In this document: positions 11,481-22,879 of the stretch, piece by piece
How positions within the stretch are numbered: the stretch's first letter is position 1
How the letters are laid out: the number at the start of each line of letters is the position of its first letter
Assembly (NCBI GenBank): GCA_029204225.1
Contig: MU831552.1
Coordinates: 62,001 to 126,000 of the forward strand
Length of the DNA stretch: 64,000 bases
Direction of reading: 5' to 3'
Source of the DNA: Diphasiastrum complanatum
Lineage: Eukaryota; Streptophyta; Lycopodiopsida; Lycopodiales; Lycopodiaceae
Position numbers and translations under genes: made by a program
Notes under the pieces: model-generated
What the model was told of the DNA's origin: nothing
Database searches by the model: none
Seen by the model: only the letters and a program-made list of their open reading frames with translations

Positions 11481-11960
11481 AGACCTGGAGCTAGATCTAG
11501 CATAAGGAAGCTTTTTAGACTTTGCATAAGATCCACCAATCTTATTGATGCTAAAAGTAACTTTGGAAAGTTGAGACCAATCTCCTTTTTCATTCCATCC
11601 TTTTTGTTAGCCATAACAAAAGCATCAAGCTTGAAAAGTCTACCTTGTTTATTGCCCCTAGCAACCAAGATTTCTTCCTTTGTAATGAACCAAGCATTAC
11701 CACCAAACTTTACCATGTATCCTTTCTCTATCATTTGACCAACACTTAGCAAATTCTTTGAAATTGAAGGAATGTAAAGAACACCATCAAGTCTTGATTT
11801 CCTATTAGTAGAGAGACAAATAGGAATTGAACCAATACCTTCAATCACACACTCATCACCATTGGCCATGCGAATTGCTTTCTTGGCTCGATCATAAGTG
11901 ACCAAAGAAGTAAATTAACTCCTTGTGACTAATCATGTGTGAACTAGCTCCACTATCAAT
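11330..11960 (-). pseudogene. Copia protease / pre-integrase remnant
   Basis: The reading MANGDECVIEGIGSIPICLS, VLYIPSISKNLLSVGQM and KQGRLFKLDAFVM corresponds to the protease C-terminal part and pre-integrase linker of Copia pol, parallel to the first element at 3900-3600. The protease active-site block lies just upstream across a frame break (SGASSHMIS-like around 11935-11960). After about 11600 the frame drifts into non-Copia sequence, so the integrase is missing. Confidence 0.8.
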
Positions 11961-11963
11961 CCA

Positions 11964-12613
11964 TCATGAATCTTTGTCACCTTCACTTGATATTGGACTT
12001 GAAGAACACATCAAAAGAGAATCACCACCACCTAGATCCTCATCATTAGTAGTAAAGTTGATTTGCTTGCTACCTTCATCCCTTTGCTTCTTCAAACATT
12101 CATTTGCAAAATGGCCTTTGATTCCACAATAAAAGCATTTTAACTTAGCCTTATCTTTCTTTTTGCCAAAAGAGGAAGTCTCACCTTGATCTTGTCCTTT
12201 TGACCACTTGCCTTTGCCTTTGCCCTTGAACTTGTCTTTGATGAACATAGCATCCTCTTCGTATTGAGATGTCAATGTAGATCCACCTCCTCTTGATTGA
12301 AGCCTATACTCCTCATTCACCAAGATCTCTTACAAATCCACAATACTTGGCAAAGTCTTTTGAATAGAAAAACTTGAACAAGATTAGCATGATCATCCAA
12401 CAAGCCATTAAGTATAACTTAAACAAGTTCTACCTCCTTAATGCTTTCATCAATACATGCTAACTCATCATTGAATGCTTTAACCCTCAAAACAAAAGCA
12501 TGAGTACTCTCTTCCTTCTTTTGCAAACTTTGAAAGATTTGCCTCCTAAGAGTAAGCACTCTTGATGTAGACTTGGATTCATAAAGCTTCTTCAAAGCTT
12601 CCCAAGCCTCCAA
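11964..12613 (-). pseudogene. Copia gag remnant
   Basis: Two overlapping pieces read as gag: EAWEALKKLYESKSTSRVL at the N-terminal side, then NEEYRLQSRGGG, a lysine/glycine-rich linker (KGKGKWSKGQDQ) and the CCHC knuckle CFYCGIKGHFANEC. They match the gag at 4706-3900 nearly residue for residue. Frame breaks occur near 12340-12420. The N-terminus is cut off at the microsatellite beginning at 12703. It would bind RNA and form capsids in an intact element; here it is a relic. Confidence 0.85.
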
Positions 12614-12699
12614 AGGTTAAATCTCTTTAACTGTAGATAATGGCTGAGCTGAACCCAACTGTTCTGCATGATCTAAACTAAAATAAAAAATATATCTCA

Positions 12700-12814
<115 letters not shown>

Positions 12815-12984
12815 CCTCTCTTTCACTTGAAACTCACACACACACACATGATCTATATAAGATTCAAATAAAAGTAGAGTAGTACTAGCAATGCTTGATG
12901 AATAGCCTCGATTTGCACCTTTGGCACATCTCTAATTGTTGGATAATGTAGATCCAACTTGGCCTTCATCAAAGAGCCAAATGA

Positions 12985-13303
12985 CTATGCAAATCTATCT
13001 TTACATATTCTGGTAGGGTGTCCATCAATAACCTCAACAAAAATGGAACCTTCATTAAGATTTTGAGCACGTCTAATCAATCTTTTCTCTCGTTTGCTAG
13101 CATTGTACTTTTCTTTTATGGAAGCTAGTATCTCGATATTTGGCTCACCGGCACTACCGGCCATGTCAACTGCTTCTTTCATGAGGCAATCATCCAAGGT
13201 GGCATTAGCGGCCATGTCGATTGCTTCTTCCTTGTGGCAATCATCCAAGATCGTGTCAACGACCTTGTCAACTGCATCTTCCCTGGGGCAATCATTTAGG
13301 GTG
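12985..13303 (-). pseudogene. unknown ORF with three 20-residue repeats
   Basis: The minus strand is open and contains three tandem copies of a motif close to DDCxxEEAxDMA (about 60 nt each, 13150-13303), followed by ILASIKEKYNASKREKRLIR and a segment ending GHPTRICKDRFA. The repeats diverge at third positions less than expected for long-standing coding repeats, so they may be recent. I recognise no domain. It may belong to the CACTA element to its right, whose left end was not found, or be a broken host exon. Confidence 0.4.
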
Positions 13304-13985
13304 GAATAAGCACAAAAAATGTTTCATTTTCTTGTCGTTGTTTTTGCCCCTCTTTTCTTTTTTAATCTCTTTAGCACAATGGGGGACTCAATGGACTCCC
13401 CATCATTGGAGTTATATTCCGATTCTTCTGGATTATCGCCTGAAATAAATATGAACATGTAACAAGTTATAATATGTTGTATGAAAATCAAGCACCATGA
13501 GTGTAATAAACTTATCTACTATGATTACTTGTGCTGGGACTGCTCTGTTCATAATTTGTAGTGGTTTTCAGCTACATACTCCTTTTCTTCTCTTTTGTCA
13601 TTATTACATTCAATGTTGTTTGATAGTCTCTTACTAGAGAGCTGGGAAATCCTGGGAATAACATCTAAGGAAAGATTTAGGTTCTAATGCATGAAAACTA
13701 AAAATATAACCATAATAAAACTAGCAAGTATGGATCTAAACATTTGCAATTACATTCGAATCATGAGTTTAAATAATGTCTCTTATTTATATTTTGTGCA
13801 AAAGCACATTGAATACATATCTTACAAGTTGTCTTAATAATGCCCATAGACTAAAAACCTAGTGCCTCTATGAGAAAACACATTGCAGGTTTTTTTTCAA
13901 CTTATTCTATTGCATGTTATAACTCAACTATGTAGTCCTCATTGTGCCTAATTGGTGTCTCGTACGCATGTTATATTGATGCCAA
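13304..13985. other. unassigned AT-rich interval
   Basis: No gene or repeat recognised. It could hold upstream introns of the CACTA transposase. Confidence 0.4.
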
Positions 13986-14617
13986 TTGAATGTATCGTTC
14001 TTGTTTGAAACAGACGAAAAGCTTATGAGCATGAAAACTCACGACTATCATGTCTTCATGCAACAAATACTTACAGAGGTTGTACATTGTGGCATATCTG
14101 ACATAGCACGAGTTGGCATTTTAAAGATTAGTCAATTTTTTAGAATGATATGTGCACGAACTATAGACCCATCAAAACTAGAATCTCTACAACTAGAAGT
14201 GGTTACGGCACTTTGTGTTTCAGAAAGATCTTTTGCACCATCATTTTTTGATATTATGACACATCTTGTTGTCCACCTTGTAGAGGAGATTAGAATTTGT
14301 GGGCCTGTTAGTTTGTGAGGGATGTATCCATTCGAAAAAATCATGAAACCTTTAAAACAATATGTGAAAAATTTAGCAATCCCGGAGGGTTGTATGGTGG
14401 CAACTTATGCAATTGGAGAGGCACTTGACTTTTATACAAAAGACATCCAAGCCTATGAAGGTACTTCTCATATTGTATGGGATGGAGAAGAAGATCCACG
14501 AATGAACAGTGTGGTTCCTGAAGCAAAAGGGACAATCTTCTATCTTGATGCAATAATGCGCCATCAAGCTCATGTATGTATTTTGGACAACTCAACAGTC
14601 ATCGAAGAATGGAAGAC

Positions 14618-14734
14618 GTAATCAACTAGCTAATTAACCACCATATTTTGCAATAATATAAGTTTCCATTCTTTACCTTGTCTTTTTTAGACATCATTGA
14701 AAGAAATCATATAATGTGTTTGTTATATTAACAG
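14618..14734 (+). other. intron in CACTA transposase
   Basis: The donor GT follows GGAAGAC and the acceptor ends ATTAACAG; removing it keeps one frame across WKT|KFEKD. Retained introns argue for a genomic element and not a retrocopy. Confidence 0.7.
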
Positions 14735-14836
14735 GAAATTTGAAAAAGATAGGCTATATTGCAAAAGAAAAAGACTAAAGATGCCATCAACTTCGATTAC
14801 AATGCAAATGATTTTCCCAAATGGCTCTTGAAAAAG

Positions 14837-14945
14837 GTTTTTTCTACTTTATGTTCTCAACATGATATTTCGAAGTTCTAACGTTTCATTTATTTTCACT
14901 TTGTCATGGAAAATATAATTAACTATTTTTTCTTTTGAAGTCTAG
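14837..14945 (+). other. second intron in CACTA transposase
   Basis: Donor after AAAAAG, acceptor after TTTGAAGTCTAG. Splicing joins FPKWLLKK to VNGLHEVG, matching the usual continuity of this transposase family. Confidence 0.65.
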
Positions 14946-15626
14946 GTAAATGGACTCCATGAAGTAGGCGAGATGTTGGATTCCATTTTGATTGATTTGG
15001 CAACAGGACCAAAGCACCGTGCAACATCATATACAAGTCTCTGGGTGAATGGCTATCATTTTCGTACTAGGAATGAAGATTTGAGTAAAGCAACTCAAGA
15101 CAGTGGTATTACAGCATGCTTTAGAACTTGGAGCCGCAGTAGTGTGAGAGGTAGAAATCCTATTTCAACCAATCTTTGTAATTTTGGATGGATTTGCAAA
15201 AATTTGGAAGTTGAATATGGTTCCAATTCAGTTATTCTTCTTTATTGTAATTGGGTGAAACCAAATATAGTCGGAAAGCATGCAAGCATGAGGATGGACA
15301 ACAATGGTTTTTGCTTGATAGATGTAACAAAAACACTCTGACAAACTAGCATGGAAGATCAGCCATTTTTTATGCTTGAGCGTGTGCAACAAGTGTTATA
15401 TATCTAGGACCCGATGGCAACGAATTGGAATGTTGTATTGCATCATTATGCTAGGGGAAGACGTGATGATAAGGATGGGAATAATGTCATGGATTTTTCA
15501 TTGGTCGAGGACTTTTGCACAACATCAGTAGATCTATCGTGGATGAAGAAAAATGTACATTTCATGTGGATATTGTTGAAGGACATGTTATCTCCTCACA
15601 AGATCCCCAAAGTAGTGATGATTTAG

Positions 15627-16130
15627 AGACAGAGTGGTCTCGAAATTTACTTTGTAAATATATGTGTAACTATTTAATCTAAAAAATTCGAAACTATTTT
15701 CTCTAATGTTAGCACATTGTGCAATCATAAACCTTTTTTTAACAACCCGTATGTTGTCAAAACTCGTATAGATCCACTACATGCATATTTTCAAACATTA
15801 GTGTATGTAGTTATGTGTATCAAGCAATCATAAAGTTTAATCCATATGGCATATGTTTGTGTACTATACATGCAACTAATTGTTTGCATTATGCATATGC
15901 GCTTATATATCATGCACCAACCTTAAAATCCTATATTGAATAACTTTTATTTTAAGACACAAAATAAATGGCGATAGAAAGCGTTGATACTATCATACAA
16001 CCCCAATTTCTACCACGACAACTATTTTTGCATTTTTTGCCATGACCAATAAATTGTAAAAAACTTTTTCGCAAATTTTGCCATGGGCCACAACTTCTAG
16101 AAAATGTAATTTTCTCAATTTTTTGCCATG
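15627..16130. other. AT-rich interval inside CACTA element
   Basis: No gene seen. It lies between the transposase remnant and the microsatellite block; subterminal-type motifs (TTTTGCCATG) begin to appear near 16030-16130. Confidence 0.5.
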
Positions 16131-16138
16131 ACTACTCT

Positions 16139-16500
<362 letters not shown>

Positions 16501-16504
16501 TATA

Positions 16505-17150
16505 TGAGTTCCACAATTTTTGCCAAGGCCAAAAAATTGCAAAATAAATTTTTTGCAATTCTTGCCATGATGGTAGAAATTGCAGAAAATCTTTCGCAAT
16601 TTCGTCCGCAATTTGCAACAATTTCGCAATTTTTGCCATGTTATTCATTTGTGGAAAAAAATTTCGTAGTTTTGTGTGCGATTCCTGCCACGACGAGAGA
16701 AATTGCAAAAAAAAAAATTGCAATTTTTTCTACAATTTTTGCCGTGGAAAGTTTTTTGCAATTTTTGCCATGGCCTAAAAATTGCGGACTTTTTTTTTCG
16801 CAATTTTGTTAGCAATTTCTACCACGATCGGAAAAATTGTGAAAAACTTTCTACAGTTTTTTTTGCAATTTCTGCCGCGGAAACATTTTTCGCAATTTTT
16901 GCCACTGTCAAAAAATTGCAAAACATCTTTTCCGCACTTTTCCACAATTTTTGTGATGACGACAAAAATTGCAAAAAAAATTCACAACTTTTTCCACAAT
17001 TTCTGCCATGTCGGTAGAAATTGCGAAAAAATTTCCTCAATTTCTATCATAATGGTATAAATTACAGAATTTTTTTCGCAATTTTTTGGCATTCCACAAT
17101 TTCGACCAAAAAAAATTGTGAAATTTTTTTTTTTCGCAATTTTTGCCACC
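16505..17150 (+). repeat. CACTA subterminal repeat array
   Basis: A short motif close to GCAATTTTTGCCATG and its complement recurs more than a dozen times in both orientations, often as hairpin pairs (AAAATTGC...GCAATTTT). In plant CACTA elements such arrays bind the element's DNA-binding protein. Phenylalanine-rich ORFs across it are by-products of the repeats. Confidence 0.85.
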
Positions 17151-17163
17151 TTTTCTTGTAGTG
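17151..17163 (-). repeat. CACTA terminal inverted repeat, right end
   Basis: TTTTCTTGTAGTG, the exact complement of the standard terminus CACTACAAGAAAA. The bases that follow, TAC, would be one copy of the 3-bp target duplication. Confidence 0.92.
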
Positions 17164-17281
17164 TACCGTATGATGAAAATAATCAACTCTCTCTATTCCC
17201 CAAAAGATCAACTCCCTCTATTTTTCAAAATGATCAACTTCCTCTATTCCTCAAAAGATCATCAAAAACTAGCAGACCTCC

Positions 17282-18523
17282 TATCAGGTATATCGACGAG
17301 TTTGTGGCCTACCCTATTTAGGAGCTGACGACTATCGAAGAGGTACTCAATCAACCCAATTCCAATCTCTAAAAAGAAGCTATGGATAAAGAGTATTCAT
17401 CTCTTATCAAGAACCAGACATGGACGACTGTCGAATTACCTGCTAGCATAAATGTAGTTGATTGCAAATGGATTTTCAAAGTCAAGTACAAAGTGGATGG
17501 AAGCATCGACATAAGAAAAGCTCGACTTGTCGCCAAAGGATTTTCTCAGGTATACAACGTCGATTACACTAAGACCTTCAGTCCAATAGTCAAGCATTCT
17601 TCTATTCGACTTTATTATCATTTGTTGTTGTAACAGATTTGGAAATACATCAAATAGATTTACAGACAGCATATCTCAATGGAGTTATTGCAGAAGACAT
17701 TTATATGTTGCAACTTGAAGGTTGTATTATCAAAAGTAAACACAATCATGTGTGTAAACTCCATAAAGCACTTTATGATCAAATTGTCAAAGGACCAATG
17801 TCCCTGAACAATCAAAGAGAAGGTGCAAATGTGTGAGTATCCTTATCATTCAATAATAGGATCTCTTACGTATGCAATGATCTATACCAGGCCAGCTTGT
17901 GCAGTCAGCTCTCTAAGTTAGTTTATGACTAACTCTGTTATAACACATTGGAAGGCTCTTATCAGAGTCATGAGATATCTTCGAGCTACAATGGACTTTT
18001 GCATTTGGTATGGAGCAGTTGACAATGACAAACTCAATGTACTCAATGGTTACACATATGCAAGTTGGGCAGAAGATGTAGACACTCGTAAATCTAGTTC
18101 TAGATTTACGTTCTTCCTCAACAATGGTCCAATTTTCTGGAATAGTCGCAAGCAATCTTTAATAGTTCTATCTTCTATAGAATCAGTATATCACAGCCTC
18201 ACAAGCTACAAAAAAAATCAATCTGGTTGAGAAACTTACTTTCAGATATCAGTCTGAATCAATATTCTTCGACATTATTATTTTGTAATAATCAAAGTAC
18301 CATCACCTTGTCAGCCAATCCTAGATTTCATTCTAGGAGTAAGCACATTGAACTCAAGTATCACTATGTCAGAAGCAAAGTTCTCGACAAAGAGGTCAGA
18401 TTGCAGTACTGTTGAACGCAAGATATGACAACAAATATTTTTGTCAAAGCATTAAGCTTGAATGCGCACATAAAGTTTTGTGTAGAACTAAGTTTGAAGG
18501 TCAAGGCATTCATGGATTTAGAT
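17282..18523 (+). pseudogene. Copia reverse transcriptase-RNase H remnant
   Basis: The reading starts at the RT entry (AMDKEYSSLIKNQTW, DCKWIFKVKYKVDGSI, KARLVAKGFSQVYNVDYTKT, DLQTAYLNGVIAEDIYM). It then jumps, losing the catalytic palm with the xxDD block, to the connection (MRYLRATMDFCIWY) and RNase H (ASWAEDVDTRKSSS, FWNSRKQSLIVLSSIES, FCNNQSTI, RSKHIELKYHYVR). The end reads NIFVKALSLN. Stops and shifts occur near 17632, 17836, 18228 and 18413. Gag, protease and integrase are absent: sequence to the left is the CACTA terminus. It belongs to a different Copia family from the one at 419-7584. Confidence 0.88.
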
Positions 18524-18535
18524 TAAGGGAAAGCG
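18524..18535 (+). promoter_or_regulatory. polypurine tract of plus-strand Copia
   Basis: The purine-rich run TAAGGGAAAG lies immediately after the end of pol and immediately before the TG that starts the 3' LTR. Confidence 0.6.
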
Positions 18536-18536
18536 T

Positions 18537-19509
18537 TGGATTATTCTCCTACTAATCGATTGATCAACATTTTAATCTTCATCCAACTTTTATTCAAACT
18601 TGCAGATTTTTTCGTGATTTTACATAGTTTGCATAACTACTCAAAAATGGCTCACAATGTCGGCATTTTTGAGATTTTTGTCCTTTGGAATTTTCTCTCA
18701 CTTCTACTTTCTCGCAAAATACTAGATGCCTCAAATGTTAAGGAAATAATGCTGGCAAAGACCTTCACATTTTTTTGTATTTTTCGCATGACAGTTTACG
18801 TTCATTTTTGCAGAGTAACAGTTTATGCTCAATTCTGTGGACAGACTATTTACGACCAAAGCCACTGACTTGCATTAATTCATCAACAAGTAATTTCTGA
18901 GATTTGACAATTTAATTGCTTAGTATAAATAGTTGTTCATATTCATACATCTCTAGCATTGAAACATGAAGATCAATCATCAAGTATTGAATAGTTAGCA
19001 TTCTCTCTCTCAAGCCTACGAGCTTGGACACTCTTGAACATTGTAGCTCACTTCTTTAGAGTTGATTAGAGATTGCTATTACGCTTACCGCTTATTAGCA
19101 TTGCACCTAATTCAGACTTATATTTAGTCGATCAGAGATAGCCTAGAGTATGCGGCTTGTTGTACCCATTTACATCTATTTCGTTTTCATATTGAATCAA
19201 TACTATCTTCTTATTGCGTTTAGGTTCTCGTCTCAAGATGTATGTATTTCTTAATCCTTTGCGACGAATTATTTGTCTGATAATTCAATCTTAATGTTTG
19301 GTTATGTAATCGTTGTAGTACTAATGATTTCAAAGTTAGTTACTATAAGATTGAACGTGATTTCTATCACTATTGTTTTTTCAAAATTGATAGGCATAGT
19401 CATGCATAGAGAAAGAGAAAGATAGTTTATTTTGCTGCGCACGATAAGTTTTAATTCTTGTCATTCGAATTCTTTTTATTCGATTCTATTCGACCTATTT
19501 TTTCACACA
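18537..19509 (+). repeat. 3' LTR of plus-strand Copia remnant
   Basis: Starts TGGATTATTCTCC right after the purine tract. It has TATAAAT at 18924-18930 and CT-rich transcript-start-like sequence, and probably ends at a CA near 19505-19509. No partner LTR is in the window, so the right end is approximate. Confidence 0.65.
18924..18930 (+). promoter_or_regulatory. LTR TATA box
   Basis: TATAAAT in the middle of the LTR, where the U3 promoter is expected. Confidence 0.5.
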
Positions 19510-19838
19510 CCTTTTTCGAACATAGTCAAGATTCAAGTACATAAAAAACTAGCTACATCAAAAGATGGTTTGCAAATGTACAAATATAAATGATAGATGT
19601 AAAAACATGTACATAAGTATCTGTAAACATGGAAAGGCCAGTTATAGAGCCAAAACACTAGCTAAATCTATCTAACTCCTCCTCATGATCTTCGTCATGT
19701 GGGACTTGTTGTTTCTCCATGGACAAGACACATGAATTAGTCTTTTAAAAAATTGTACGGGTGTGAGAGTGAATAGAAAGTTTAAATTATAACATAAAAT
19801 TGATTTGATGTCGTACCTGAGGAGCAGCATCCCAGTTT
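19510..19838. other. unassigned interval
   Basis: AT-rich sequence with no gene or repeat that I recognise. Confidence 0.4.
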
Positions 19839-20008
19839 CGGTTCATAGCATTGAAGAGAGAAAAGAATGCTACTACTTCAAACTCAACACTTCATAGTGG
19901 TTACATGTGGACATTTGTTTGAATCCAAATGAACCTCATGTAGTATTTTAGAGTTATTGAGTTTGAAGTAGCGGACACACTTTTCTCTTTTCGATGTGGC
20001 GAACCATG
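19839..20008. repeat. 170-bp imperfect fold-back
   Basis: The sequence pairs with itself around a loop at about 19919-19926 (CATTTG...CAAATG). Arms contain AGAGAAAAG...CTACTTCAAACTCAA on the left and TTGAGTTTGAAGTAG...CTTTTCTCT on the right, extending out to GGTTC/GAACC. Bulges and mismatches are scattered. It could be a miniature fold-back transposon or a small-RNA precursor; the sequence alone does not decide. Confidence 0.65.
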
Positions 20009-20276
20009 AAGTTCAAGAACGTCAACGGCCTACACACCACATGCCTCTTTGGTGTCATCATTTTTAGGTGAAAAATCCAATCGGCATAGACAACTTGATC
20101 GCATAGCCAATTAGCCTCCTTTGCATCCTCAATGGATCCATGTCATCATTAATATTGTTAGGGTTATGGTTTGTGGTTAATTATAGATGAAAAATTGAAT
20201 TATATGTTGGTATTGCCCTCGTAGCATTGACTCAATACCTATAAAAGCTCGGACTATGATAAGAGAACCACCGCAT

Positions 20277-20309
<33 letters not shown>

Positions 20310-20319
20310 AATAGATTAA
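20009..20319. repeat. unassigned interval ending in (CA)n
   Basis: No gene seen. A (CA)n run occupies about 20279-20307. Confidence 0.6.
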
Positions 20320-20685
20320 GATCCTACAAATCAGAGTAGCATGAACTAGTAAGCATGAAACATACATCAAGATACCATGAATTAGGATAGCATGAACTAG
20401 TAATCATGAAACATAAACAAATGGCATCACACTTACACGCACACGCACACACCCTAAAACCTAAACACACACAAAGAGAAAAAAAAAAAACATAGTAGAG
20501 TGCTAATCAAAACTCTCAAACCGTACGATTATATCATTTTACAGAATGTCACCACATGATCCCTCCCTACGGCATTTGGGCTTTCTTGTGGAACTTATCA
20601 TCCAACAAGAAACATTTGAACCACATCTTTAATAGAAGAAAACAAGGGCTACACACCTTCCTAGAATTGGGAGTGTTGGTTACCT

Positions 20686-20775
<90 letters not shown>

Positions 20776-21202
20776 AGCATAACTAATACATAACACATAA
20801 ATTATGATCCTACAAAATGAATAATTAAGATCCTACAAATCAGAGTAGCATGAACTAGTAAGCATAAAACATAAATCAAGATACTACGAATTAGGATAGC
20901 ATGAACTAGTAATCATGAAATATAAATGAATGACATCACACTTACACGCATGCACAAACGCACACACACACCCTAAACTCCAAAACCTGAACACAAACAA
21001 AGTGAAAAAAAGTGAAAGAACATAGTAGAGTGCAAATCAAAACTCCCGAACCGTATGATTATATCCTATTCTAGAATGTCACCTCCCTCCCTATGGCGTT
21101 TGGGCTTTCTTGTGAAATTTATCGTCCAACAAGAAACATTTGAACCACGTCTTTCACAGAAAAAAACAAGGGCTACACACCTTCCTAGAATTGGGAGTGT
21201 TG

Positions 21203-21299
<97 letters not shown>

Positions 21300-21440
21300 A
21301 ACATAACTAGTACATGACAAATTATAATCCTACAAATTAAAATAACAGGAATAAACAAAGATCCTACAAATCAGAGTAGCATAAACTAGTAAGCATGAAA
21401 CATAAAAAAATGACATCACACTTACGCTTACACGCACAAA
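20320..21440. repeat. 0.5-kb tandem repeat, 2.2 copies, with (TC)n cores
   Basis: The phrase GATCCTACAAATCAGAGTAG begins copies at 20320, 20829 and 21360, giving periods of 509 and 531 bases. Each full copy contains CATGAACTAGTAA phrases, a CA-rich stretch with CCCTAAA, a segment ending GGGAGTGTTGGTT, and then pure (TC)n (20689-20768 and 21204-21292). The third copy is truncated. Length differences lie mostly in the microsatellite. Confidence 0.9.
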
Positions 21441-21456
21441 CGCACACAACATTGTA

Positions 21457-22850
21457 TCAATTAATTTTGGACTTTGGCAAAACATCAGCTACACATGCAT
21501 CAACCAATTTGTACAAATACTCCTTGATATGTTCTCGAGAGATTTTTGGAATAGATATTGATCTTTCGACATCATACCCATGTTTCTTTACCATCTTTTC
21601 TGCCTTGGTTTTCCATGCATAAATCACAGCAGCAATATCTACATCTTCTACACTGTCATTGTTTGGAACCCAGCCTTTTGAAAGACAGTCTTCGTGTAAT
21701 TATTTGTTGTCAATTGGATTGTTTCCACGTCTCTGAGTGGATTTAGGCTCATACCATAATGCTTTGAGTGAAGTGACCATACCATCAACATCGGTCCCTA
21801 CTCCGACAACCTTTGCCATCCAAAATGAGGCTTCCACTGCAACATCTTCATTTGGAGGTCATATTGCAACAAATTTGTTCATTGCAACCTCTCTACTAGG
21901 TATGAATCTTGATAATGGTGCATCTCCTTTCCGTCCGCAATAATGATGAAGTAAGAGTTCTATTGTATCCATTTCGACTTCAGTGTTCACATTAGAAGGC
22001 ATGCATCCTGAAGGTTGAAAAGCAATCGTAAAAGATTGTGGCCAAAAAGTTGTTTGGTTGTATGTTGATAGTGGCAAATTCTTTTGGTTTGTGAGGTACT
22101 CAAGAAGTTTTGTGGTTTCATCCACAGATGAGAAATTTTGATCTTTGTATTCTAGATACTTCTCGCACATATATTGTCCATATTTATGAAAGGATATCAA
22201 TCCTTTCATCTCATCATTGTCCAGTTCATTTGTGGGTGCCAAAAAGATCGCTTCTTGCAACAATCTGAAAGTTTCACTCCATGTATCATCTCCATCAGTG
22301 CAATAATACTTCCACTGCATGGTAAATGACATATGAAAATATCCAAATCCATGAAAAGTCAATAATAAATGCATTCCACAAAAGGATTCACTCTCAACAA
22401 CTTATGACGAATCAGATAGTGTCCCAATCCAACGAAAAGGCCACTATACAAGATCCACGGACATAATCCATTTCCACGAATAATAAATGGCTCTATGAAT
22501 CCTTTCCAATCCACCATTCGTTCTAACAACTCTACTTCAGTAACTTTAGTACGACCAACCCCTATCTTTTGGCCAATTCGTTCTAACATATCAGGCATAG
22601 TAAGAATGAATTTACATTTCAATGCCCTACACTAAAAACTTGATCAATGTCTTCATGCATGTGTCCGACCATCAAAAACCCCATTTCAACAGTCTGAAAT
22701 ATGTTATGTGCCACAAGCATAGAACAAAGACCAAAGATGAACCTTTTTTTAATTTTCTCTCCAACAATTGTCAGCTTGAATATGTAAGATGGGAGGGAGA
22801 TTGTTGCGTGCAAGTTGCACCTTTCATATTGCTCGCATACTGGATGTGAC
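21457..22850 (-). pseudogene. decayed gene with GHxHEDID domain (DUF7869-like)
   Basis: On the minus strand LPPILHIQADNCWREN leads, after a one-base shift, into FGLCSMLVAHNIFQTVEMGF and LMVGHMHEDIDQVFS. Then come WKGFIEPFI, FTMQWKYYC, TTFWPQSF, IELLLHHYCGRKGDAPLSRF and FVAI. Past an in-frame TGA the frame continues PPNEDVAVEASFWMAKVVG and, past a TAA, WVPNNDSVEDVDIAAVIYAW to a natural stop at 21457. The DN...EN and HxHEDID blocks are typical of a plant/eukaryote family I associate with DUF7869, probably an RNase H-like fold and perhaps transposon-derived; that link is inference. The N-terminus upstream is not readable. At least two stops and two shifts show it is dead. Confidence 0.65.
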
Positions 22851-22879
22851 CACCTGATTGTTGTCATGCAGATGCAAGG

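Larger units (their letters stand above)
9464..12613 (-). mobile_element. degenerate Copia derivative with two foreign segments
   Basis: The minus strand carries gag (12613 to about 11964), protease and pre-integrase sequence (about 11950 to 11600), then long coding-like but non-Copia sequence down to about 9590, ending in sequence similar to the fragment at 5987. No integrase core, RT or RNase H was read. The gag and protease are close relatives of those in the 419-7584 element. The last segment is the same foreign region as at 1479-2393. No LTRs could be paired; the right end is cut by a (TC)n tract. Confidence 0.75.
13986..15626 (+). pseudogene. CACTA transposase (TNP2-like), C-terminal half with introns
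   Basis: The reading begins in the DUF4218-type region: MKTHDYHVFMQQIL, PSFFDIMTHLVVHLVEEI, GPVSL, then MYPFEKIMKPLKQYVKN and PEGCMVATYAIGEAL, as in plant TNP2 transposases. It continues as a DUF4216-like block (LWVNGYHFRTRNED, QDSGITA, FGWICKNLEVEYGSNSVILL, CNWVKP, DQPFFMLERVQQVLY). Two GT-AG introns fit: 14618-14734 (joins EEWKT to KFEKDRLYC in frame) and 14837-14945 (joins PKWLLKK to VNGLHEVGEM). Defects: a stop just before MYPFEK near 14318, a one-base shift near 14785, and stops near 15340 and 15405. The catalytic N-terminal half is missing. Confidence 0.88.

Noticed and set aside
16504-17060. Phe-rich ORFs (FAIFAT, FLQFLP)
   Set aside because: They arise from the CACTA subterminal repeat array in several frames at once, so they are not genes.
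20440-20470. Telomere-like CCCTAAA
   Set aside because: Only single copies inside the tandem unit; no array, so no interstitial telomere.
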